Shown piece after piece: positions 7,249 to 12,086 of a stretch of DNA of 12,086 bases. The notes beneath the pieces were generated by a model that made no database searches, was not told the origin of the DNA, and saw nothing but the letters and a program-made list of their open reading frames with translations. Each line of letters opens with the position of its first letter. Position 1 is the stretch's first letter. A program made the position numbers and the translations under genes. Source of the DNA: JBCBZH01 sp039815415 (lineage in GTDB: Bacteria > Bacteroidota > Rhodothermia > Rhodothermales > Rubricoccaceae); the NCBI GenBank assembly GCA_039815415.1, contig JBCBZH010000114.1:1-12086 (forward strand), in the 5' to 3' direction.

Positions 7249-10032
7249 CTACGGGGTGCCATCGCCGTCCGTGTCCTCGTCATTCGCACCGTCTGAGGGC
7301 GGAGGTGCGAGGTCGGGGCGTTCGCGAAGCACCTCGGCCGCTGCCGACGATCCCGGATGGTCTCGAAGCAAGACTCGGAGCCGCTCATCGGCCTCGTCGC
7401 CAAGGTCCTGGGCACGCAGCGCGTCTGCTTCCAGCTTGATCGCTCGAGCGATCTGCTCGGCATCGTTCGGATAGGCTTCCGCAAAGTCCTGTGCTGCGCC
7501 GAGAGCCCCGGCCGGATCGCCCGCGGCGAGGAGCGCCTCCGCCAGCTGGAGACGAGCCTCAGGAGCGAGGGGACTGTCCGGGAAGCGGCGTCCCAGGCGA
7601 CGGAGCACTTGTGCGGCATCGTTGGGAGCTCCAAGGTCCACATAGTTGCGGGCCAAGAGAAGCAACGCCTCTGCCTCGATGTCAGGAGGAATCTCCGTCG
7701 AGAGAAGAGCCTCGAGGCGCTGCGTGGACGTGGTGATGTCGCCTGCCGTGAGGGCTGCTTCGGCCCGCCCCAGACGAATCCGGGCCAAGGCTTCGGGGTC
7801 CGTGACTTGATTCTCGAAGGTGGCGACCAGCGCATCCAGTTCATCGCTACGGCCTTGAGACTCATACACGAAGCCGAGGCCGTCCAGCGCGTCTGCTGCG
7901 TACGGGCTATTGGGGTAGCGTGTCATCACGGCTCGGTAAGCCACCTCAGCGTCATCGTAGCGCTCCTGGTTGGCATATGAGTCACCGGTACCGACGAGGG
8001 CGCGGGGCGCGGCGGGGTCGTTGGCCAGGGTCCGCGCGACGCGGTCATAATCTGCCCGAGCGTCATCGTAATTCCCTTGGGCGAACAGGATGCCGCCTCG
8101 GGCCACCAGTGCAGCGCCGAGCAACCCGGACTGGGGGAAGCCGTCGATCAGGCGTCCGTAGGCCGCCAGCGCGTCGTTCGTGCGCCCTTGCCCGGCGAAG
8201 GCCTGGGCCGTTTGAAAGAGAGCATAGTCCGATCCACGCCCATCCGAAGTCGCATCCGGGACGAGGGCATACACCGCCCGGGCATCATCGAATTGACGAA
8301 GCGCGGAGTAGCTGTCGCCGAGGCGGAGCAGCGCGTCGGCGTAGTAGGGGACGGCTTCTGCCGAGCGCGAGTAGGCAGAGAGGAAGCGTTCGAACCCTGC
8401 AGCAGCGGCCGCGTAATCGCGGCGTTTGAAATGCGTCCACGCGAGCACATACCGCCCCGCGTCGGCTTTCGGGTGGTCGGGGAAGCGTCGCGCAAACTCA
8501 TCGAGGATGGCTTCCGCTCGGTCGTAGCGGTCGGACTGGAAGGCGCTCTCGCCAGCGTAGAACAGCGCCTCGCCAGCTCGCGCTCCCGAGGGGTCGTCCG
8601 CAGCAACGCGGAGCAGCGCATTCGTGGCTTCCTCGTAGCGCTCGGCTTGGAAGAGTGCATAGGCGCTTTGAAAGGCCACCTCGGAACGGGTCTCGGCGGT
8701 GGCCGATCCCAGTGCCTCGGCCCGCTCGAAGGCCTCGTTGGCGCGCGCCGTCTGGCCGAGGGTGGCATAGGTCTCGCCGAGACGCCTCGCGGCTTCTCCC
8801 GCGAACGGCCCGTTCGGTGCCTCGGTCAACAGGCGGTCGAATGACAGCACAGCGTCGTCGTAGCGCCGCCGCTCGTACTGGAGAATCCCTAGCTCGAGAA
8901 GGGCCGCCTGGGCATAGGCACCTGTCGGGCGGCGGTCTCGAGCGGATCGGAGGGCTGCCTCAGCATCGCCGAGCTGGCCGATCTTCTTGAGTGCGAGGCC
9001 TCGGTAGTACGCGGCTTCGTGTGCCACCGGATCGTCGCCTGTGCTTTCGGTGGCGCGAGCTTCTGTGAGGGCACGGATCGCCTCATTCCAGTCCTCCTGT
9101 GCAAAGGCTGCGCGGCCGTAGGCGAGGGCTGCGCGCTGACGATAGGGGCTGTCGGCGGGAACGCCTAGAAGAATCTCTCGTGCACCGTCATAGTCGCCGA
9201 GCTGAACGCGGATCTCACCCAGTAGAAGCCCCGCTCGTTGGGTCTCATCAGTTCCGTGTTCCCAGGCGCGATTCAGGATCGCTTCTTCTGCCTCTGCAAG
9301 TTGACCCGTTCGGATATACGCCTCCGCAAGCGCGAGCCCGACATTCGTGCTCTCGGTGGACTCAGGGTATCGTCGTTTTAGACGAGCGTACGCTCGAGCC
9401 GCCTGCTGGGCGTCGCCCTGCTGCGTGTGGACCACCCCCAGCGCGTAGAGCGCAGCAGGAGCCGTCGGCGTGTCGTCGGTGGCCGCGCGTTCAAAGGCCG
9501 CCACCGCAGCCGTGGGGTTGCCTTGCTTTCGCGAGGTCTGGCCGAGCAGGTAGGCGATCTCAGCAGCCGCGACCGGATCGAGAGGTTGCGTCAGTGCGTC
9601 GCGGAAGACCGCTTCAGCCTCGTCGTACCTCGAGCTGGCGTAGTAGTAGCGTCCTAGGGCTAGGCGGGCCTGAGCCGCAAGCGGATGGGTCGGGTAGGTG
9701 TCTTCAAACTCTGCGTAGAGGTCGGCCGCGCCGAGGTCATCCCCCAGCGCCAGTGCTGACTCTGCCTGGAGGAAGAGCGCATGCGGGGCGTGTGCGTCGC
9801 GCGGGTAGGTTCGGCGGAAGGCTTGGAGCGCGCGGAGAGCAGGACCGTACAGGTCTGCGTGGACGAGGGCCTGGGCCTCATCGAAGGCAATCTCGGCAGC
9901 GCTGGCGTCGCCCACGAGCGGGGCGCCAGATTGCGCAGCAACCGGACGAGGAATCGCGCAGGCAACGAGCGCGATCAGGACTATGACGATGCGAGCGCGC
10001 AGCCGAAGCTGGCGGAGCGACCGGAGGGGCAT
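7249..10032 (-). CDS. Large exported tetratricopeptide-repeat protein
   Basis: This 927-aa protein is almost entirely TPR-like helical repeats, roughly twenty, with typical units such as ALYALGVVHTQQGDAQQAAR and DPAGALGAAQDFAEAYPNDA. They resemble the repeats of YbgF/CpoB, BamD and other envelope TPR proteins that act as protein-binding scaffolds. The N-terminus is a secretion signal: a basic RLRAR stretch, then IVIVLIALVACAIPRPVAAQ. Two processing routes fit: a lipobox LVAC (C25) giving a lipoprotein, or signal peptidase I cleavage near PVAA/Q. The C-terminus ends in an acidic tail (NDEDTDGDGTP). The ATG at 10032 is the first gene of the minus-strand cluster; the next start is 2 nt after its stop. 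Its promoter must lie in the 193-bp divergent gap. Role and partners are inferred from context: periplasmic scaffold for the barrel and ExbB/ExbD system. Confidence 0.88.
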   Translation of the reverse strand: MPLRSLRQLRLRARIVIVLIALVACAIPRPVAAQSGAPLVGDASAAEIAFDEAQALVHADLYGPALRALQAFRRTYPRDAHAPHALFLQAESALALGDDLGAADLYAEFEDTYPTHPLAAQARLALGRYYYASSRYDEAEAVFRDALTQPLDPVAAAEIAYLLGQTSRKQGNPTAAVAAFERAATDDTPTAPAALYALGVVHTQQGDAQQAARAYARLKRRYPESTESTNVGLALAEAYIRTGQLAEAEEAILNRAWEHGTDETQRAGLLLGEIRVQLGDYDGAREILLGVPADSPYRQRAALAYGRAAFAQEDWNEAIRALTEARATESTGDDPVAHEAAYYRGLALKKIGQLGDAEAALRSARDRRPTGAYAQAALLELGILQYERRRYDDAVLSFDRLLTEAPNGPFAGEAARRLGETYATLGQTARANEAFERAEALGSATAETRSEVAFQSAYALFQAERYEEATNALLRVAADDPSGARAGEALFYAGESAFQSDRYDRAEAILDEFARRFPDHPKADAGRYVLAWTHFKRRDYAAAAAGFERFLSAYSRSAEAVPYYADALLRLGDSYSALRQFDDARAVYALVPDATSDGRGSDYALFQTAQAFAGQGRTNDALAAYGRLIDGFPQSGLLGAALVARGGILFAQGNYDDARADYDRVARTLANDPAAPRALVGTGDSYANQERYDDAEVAYRAVMTRYPNSPYAADALDGLGFVYESQGRSDELDALVATFENQVTDPEALARIRLGRAEAALTAGDITTSTQRLEALLSTEIPPDIEAEALLLLARNYVDLGAPNDAAQVLRRLGRRFPDSPLAPEARLQLAEALLAAGDPAGALGAAQDFAEAYPNDAEQIARAIKLEADALRAQDLGDEADERLRVLLRDHPGSSAAAEVLRERPDLAPPPSDGANDEDTDGDGTP

Positions 10033-10225
10033 GGGGGGACGCGGCGATCCGGTAGGGAGAACAACAATCTACGGGGGGATCCCCAGATCCGCGCGGATGG
10101 CGAAACAATCAGCCATCCAGGCGGGTGTACGGCGTGCCTGCGCCGGACAGACCGAGCAGGCTTCCCTTCGCCGAACGACGCGCACGCCTCGCCGCGTGCC
10201 CACGTCTCATCTTTCCGTTTGAATC
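10033..10225. other. Divergent intergenic region
   Basis: This 193-bp gap separates the starts of the TPR gene (-) and the small membrane-protein gene (+), so it should hold both promoters. I see no convincing TTG/TAnnTTTG pair of the Bacteroidota type and no sigma-70 pair on either strand, and no Shine-Dalgarno before either start. It contains a 10-bp palindrome GGGGATCCCC (10075-10084), an inverted repeat (10095-10118) and a small potential hairpin CGGCG/CGCCG (10130-10145). Confidence 0.5.
10095..10118. promoter_or_regulatory. Inverted repeat, possible operator
   Basis: GGATGGC (10095-10101) and GCCATCC (10112-10118) are perfect 7-bp inverted arms around a 10-nt AT-rich spacer (GAAACAATCA). 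The size and centre spacing suit a dimeric regulator, and the site lies between two divergent genes. No regulator gene is in the window and no core promoter can be placed next to it, so this is only a candidate. Confidence 0.3.
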
Positions 10226-10849
10226 ATGGCTGACAAGACTCCTCCCACCGATGCCGCTCAGGGCGATGGCGCATCGGCTGATGTGACCCCCAAGACGGCA
10301 GGCAAGGCCGTCCCAAACGCTGCTGCTGAGCCCGCCAAGCAGGCTATGGCCGCCAGCACGACCCCCGTTCGCCCCCCCGCTCCGGCGGACTACAAGATGC
10401 CGGACGACTACGCCTCGGAGACGACCTTCGACAAGGTGAAAGCCTGGGCCGAGGCTAACCCCGGGCTGGCGGTGCTCTCCGCAGCAGGCATCGGCATTCT
10501 TGCTGGGCGGATCCTGACCGGCTTGGTGCCGGACCCCGAGCCCCCAACGCTTGCCGAGCGCGTCGAATCGCGAGCCAAGACCCTCCAGAAAGAGGCCACC
10601 AAGAAGGGAAAGGCCTACAAGAAGGAAGCCAGTGCTCTCGCAGGCGATGCTGGTGAATCGATCTCCGACGCACTTGATCGTGCTGCCGACGCTATCCGAG
10701 ACGCTGCAGGAACGGCAGGTGACTACGCCGAGGAGGGGGTCGAGAAGACCAAGGACCTCGCGGAGACCGTGTCCGACGCCGTGAAAGTGGCGATCTCGGG
10801 CATCGTTGCAGCGAAGATCGACGACTGGGTAGACCGGGCGCGGAAGTAG
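10226..10849 (+). CDS. Small membrane-anchored coiled/amphipathic protein, DUF883/ElaB-like pattern
   Basis: I do not recognise a firm family for this 207-aa protein. Residues 1-62 are disordered and rich in Ala, Pro, Thr and Lys. A hydrophobic, glycine-rich helix at 79-100 (NPGLAVLSAAGIGILAGRIL) has the look of the C-terminal anchor of ElaB/YqjD/DUF883 proteins. After PDPEPPTLAER comes a long charged Ala/Lys/Asp/Glu helix region (108-185) with short repeats such as KTLQKEATKKGKAYKKEASA and DALDRAADAIRDAAGTAGDY, resembling LEA-like or YtxH-like amphipathic helices. The end is a weakly hydrophobic segment (VSDAVKVAISGIVAAKI, about 182-198) and a basic tail. ElaB-type proteins are stress- or stationary-phase inner-membrane proteins; that is an analogy only. 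It is transcribed divergently from the TPR cluster and followed by a strong hairpin. Confidence 0.75.
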   Translation: MADKTPPTDAAQGDGASADVTPKTAGKAVPNAAAEPAKQAMAASTTPVRPPAPADYKMPDDYASETTFDKVKAWAEANPGLAVLSAAGIGILAGRILTGLVPDPEPPTLAERVESRAKTLQKEATKKGKAYKKEASALAGDAGESISDALDRAADAIRDAAGTAGDYAEEGVEKTKDLAETVSDAVKVAISGIVAAKIDDWVDRARK

Positions 10850-10869
10850 AGCACGGCACGTCCAGGGCT

Positions 10870-10879
10870 CGCCAGCTCG
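10870..10879 (-). repeat. Intergenic copy of the CGAGCTGGCG word
   Basis: This exact copy lies 20 nt after the stop of the small membrane-protein gene and 13 nt before the long hairpin. Its extended form has matching GCTCG/CGAGC flanks, so it can form a 5-bp stem around six bases. It lies outside any gene, which argues that the word is not a by-product of protein sequence. Confidence 0.75.
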
Positions 10880-10892
10880 AGCACCGAACCCT

Positions 10893-10948
10893 GTGCGCGA
10901 TTCAGGATCTGAGGACTGGGTTGTCTTCTGGGGTCTTGAATCGCGCGC
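10893..10948. terminator. Long intergenic hairpin (possible terminator or attenuator, no U-tract)
   Basis: Bases 10893-10910 pair with 10931-10948 (18 pairs, four of them G-U on the plus strand, including a perfect 10-bp GCGCGATTCA/TGAATCGCGC block). The stem continues with 10911-10916 to 10923-10928 after a 2-nt bulge (10929-10930), and closes on a 6-nt loop TGGGTT. That makes 24 pairs in 56 nt. It starts 43 nt after the upstream stop and ends 89 nt before the pfkB start. No run of T follows on the plus strand, so a classical intrinsic terminator is not shown; a Rho-assisted stop, a 3'-end stabiliser, a 5'-leader structure or a palindromic element are all possible. Confidence 0.6.
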
Positions 10949-11037
10949 TGTGCTGTTGAGCGCATCTCCCTCCGCGCGAACAGGGCCAGTCGGTATCTTC
11001 GCGCGGCCCGCAACGCGGCGGGTCGGCTCTCTGTGCC

Positions 11038-12000
11038 ATGCCTGACCTGTCCGTCTCTTTTCCCCCCTCTGTGCTCGTCGTCGGCACCGTCGCCTTCGAC
11101 ACTGTCGAGACGCCGTTCGGCCGTGCCGAGCGCATCCTTGGAGGCTCAGCTACCTATGCGTCCCTGGCGGCCCGGCTCTTGGCTGGGCCGGTTCAGCTCA
11201 ATGCCGTGGTGGGGGCTGACTTCCCGGAGGCCCATATCGCCATGCTCCGCGAGCGCGGGGTGGACACGGACGGTCTCGTGGTGGACCCGGAGGGCGAGAC
11301 GTTCTTCTGGGCGGGGCGCTACCATTACGATCTCAACACCCGAGACACGCTCACGACGCACCTCAACGTCCTGGCTGACTTCACGCCGGACTTGCCGGAG
11401 GCCTACCGCCGTGCCCAGATCGTGTGTCTCGGCAATCTCGATCCGTCCATTCAGTCCGCCGTGATCGACCAGTGTGAGACTGGAGGCGGTGCCAGTCTGG
11501 TGGTGGCAGACACCATGAACTTCTGGATCGAGACCACACCTGACGCGCTAGCGGAGACGCTACGGCGTGTCGATGTGCTCGTCATCAATGATGAAGAGGC
11601 TCGCCAGCTCGCCGATACGCCGAACCTGGTTCAGGCAGCGCGCGCCATTCGGGCGATGGGGCCCGACACACTCATCATCAAGAAGGGCGAACACGGCGCT
11701 CTGCTGTTCTGTGGAGAAGAGATTTTCTCGGCTCCGGCCTTCCCTCTGGAAGACGTGGTCGATCCCACTGGTGCTGGCGATACGTTTCTCGGGGGTTTTG
11801 CCGGACATCTGCTCCGCGTAGGCGCGGTGGACTCTGAGTCGATGCGGCAGGCCGTAGTCGTCGGCAGCGCGCTGGCGTCATTCGTCGTGGAGGCGTTTGG
11901 GCCTGAGCGCCTTGCGTCCATCACCCCAGCAGAGTTGGACGATCGCATTGGTGCCTTCCGTCGCCTGTCCGAGATTCCCGAAGGCATTGCGACGGCCTAG
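11038..12000 (+). CDS. PfkB/ribokinase-family sugar kinase
   Basis: This 320-aa kinase transfers the gamma-phosphate of ATP to a sugar or nucleoside hydroxyl. The N-terminal part has VLVVGTVAFDTVETPFG and GGSATYAS, the substrate-side glycine motif (around 35-42). The C-terminal signature DPTGAGDTFLGGF is at 242-254, with D248 as the expected catalytic base and the GAGD oxyanion hole. NDEEARQL (about 184-191) and IIKKGEHGALLF are the usual ATP-side segments. Length and start (ATG 11038) are normal for the family, and no Shine-Dalgarno is visible. The substrate cannot be told from sequence; ribose, fructose-6-phosphate, adenosine and others are handled by relatives. It is the only recognisable metabolic enzyme here and appears unrelated to the envelope cluster. 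One copy of the iterated word lies at 11602-11611 and another 4 nt after its stop. Confidence 0.9.
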   Translation: MPDLSVSFPPSVLVVGTVAFDTVETPFGRAERILGGSATYASLAARLLAGPVQLNAVVGADFPEAHIAMLRERGVDTDGLVVDPEGETFFWAGRYHYDLNTRDTLTTHLNVLADFTPDLPEAYRRAQIVCLGNLDPSIQSAVIDQCETGGGASLVVADTMNFWIETTPDALAETLRRVDVLVINDEEARQLADTPNLVQAARAIRAMGPDTLIIKKGEHGALLFCGEEIFSAPAFPLEDVVDPTGAGDTFLGGFAGHLLRVGAVDSESMRQAVVVGSALASFVVEAFGPERLASITPAELDDRIGAFRRLSEIPEGIATA

Positions 12001-12003
12001 ACT

Positions 12004-12013
12004 CGAGCTGGCG
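12004..12013 (+). repeat. CGAGCTGGCG word in the convergent gap after pfkB
   Basis: This exact copy lies in the 30-bp gap between two convergent stop codons (pfkB ends 12000, the next gene ends 12031). With its flanks it reads CTCGAGCTGGCGAG, a 4-bp stem CTCG/CGAG around six bases. Uptake sequences in Neisseria and Pasteurellaceae often sit in such gene-end positions. Confidence 0.75.
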
Positions 12014-12030
12014 AGACCGAGGCCCACGGC

Positions 12031-12086
12031 TCATGATGCCAGCTCAAGCTGGGCGATGACTGGAAGGTGATCTGACCCTCTGCGCG
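12031..12086 (-). CDS. Endonuclease/exonuclease/phosphatase (EEP) family protein, C-terminal fragment
   Basis: Reading the minus strand from the window edge gives RRGSDHLPVIAQLELAS followed by TGA (complement at 12031-12033). SDHLPV is the C-terminal hallmark of the EEP fold shared by exonuclease III, DNase I-like and sphingomyelinase-like hydrolases; its aspartate and histidine belong to the active site. Only 17 residues are visible and the gene continues beyond the window, so substrate and length are unknown. It converges on the sugar kinase with a 30-bp gap. Confidence 0.75.
   Translation of the reverse strand, partial: RRGSDHLPVIAQLELAS

Larger units (their letters stand above)
63..12013. 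repeat. Dispersed highly iterated 10-mer CGAGCTGGCG (15 exact copies)
   Basis: Exact plus-strand copies begin at 63, 1218, 1948, 3569, 4257, 6068, 9631 and 12004. Exact reverse-complement copies (CGCCAGCTCG) begin at 307, 1027, 1905, 4208, 8571, 10870 and 11602. Aligned, the base after the core is A in 10 of 15 and the base before it is T in 8 and A in 4, giving a 12-mer consensus TCGAGCTGGCGA with TCG/CGA ends. In genes it is read in different frames and orientations (ELA, RQL, SSWR, ASS, PAR, RAG), so it is kept at DNA level. A rough estimate from 65% GC gives about 0.1 expected copies on both strands. The span given covers the first to last copy, not a continuous element. Confidence 0.85.

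Noticed and set aside
7249..10032. Periodic similarity in the TPR gene read as DNA tandem repeats or a CRISPR-like array
   Set aside because: The roughly 34-residue period shows only at protein level; the DNA units are diverged and there are no constant repeats with unique spacers.
10994..11001. TATCTTCG as a Bacteroidota -7 element for pfkB
   Set aside because: It resembles TAnnTTTG, but no TTG lies at the expected distance upstream; the nearest (10956) is about 35 nt away.
63..12013. The iterated 10-mer as a Chi-type recombination hotspot
   Set aside because: GCTGGCG is close to Chi, but Chi sites are biased to one strand relative to replication, and the copies here are 8 to 7 between strands. 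It stays as a weaker alternative until whole-genome orientation is known.
1..12086. tRNA, rRNA, CRISPR array, attachment sites or complete insertion-sequence ends
   Set aside because: None was seen on either strand by reading; no cloverleaf, no array and no terminal inverted repeats or target-site duplications around the RAYT.

Overview
The window is a GC-rich (roughly 65%) bacterial chromosome segment. It looks like the Bacteroidota/Rhodothermota side of the tree (Rhodothermia- or Rubricoccaceae-like). The grounds are an HU-CCDC81/SPOR envelope protein of a type typical of Bacteroidota, an ExbB/ExbD pair in an envelope operon, very few recognisable Shine-Dalgarno sequences before the starts, and a YcxB-like protein. 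The lineage is an inference from gene content and composition; there is no rRNA or other marker to fix it.

Layout. Positions 1-1296 (+) hold the C-terminal 431 codons of a ComM/YifB-type AAA+ protein. Its stop codon overlaps the start (ATGA) of a REP-associated tyrosine transposase (RAYT, 1293-1964). The RAYT contains a perfect 28-bp palindrome in its linker and ends flush against the stop codon of the next gene. Positions 10032 down to 1965 (-) form one compact cluster, in transcription order: a 927-aa TPR protein, a YcxB-like membrane protein, an outer-membrane beta-barrel, an HU-CCDC81 + transmembrane + SPOR protein, ExbB/TolQ and ExbD/TolR. A 193-bp divergent gap separates it from a small membrane/coiled-coil protein (10226-10849, +). 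A 188-bp gap with a very strong hairpin follows, then a PfkB-family sugar kinase (11038-12000, +). The last 56 bases hold the C-terminus of a convergent endonuclease/exonuclease/phosphatase-family protein.

How the genes fit together. The minus-strand cluster reads as an envelope machine: an inner-membrane proton-driven motor (ExbB/ExbD), a transmembrane protein that can reach peptidoglycan through SPOR, an outer-membrane barrel, and a large exported TPR scaffold. TonB/TolA and Pal are not in the window.

The strongest unexplained signal is a 10-mer, CGAGCTGGCG (extended consensus TCGAGCTGGCGA). I find it 15 times exactly, 8 on one strand and 7 on the other, in every coding phase and in two intergenic gaps. 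By a rough composition estimate about 0.1 copies are expected. It behaves like a highly iterated genomic word, such as a DNA uptake sequence or a HIP1-like motif. Four copies lie in comM, the gene for a natural-transformation helicase. I do not know of a described element with this sequence.
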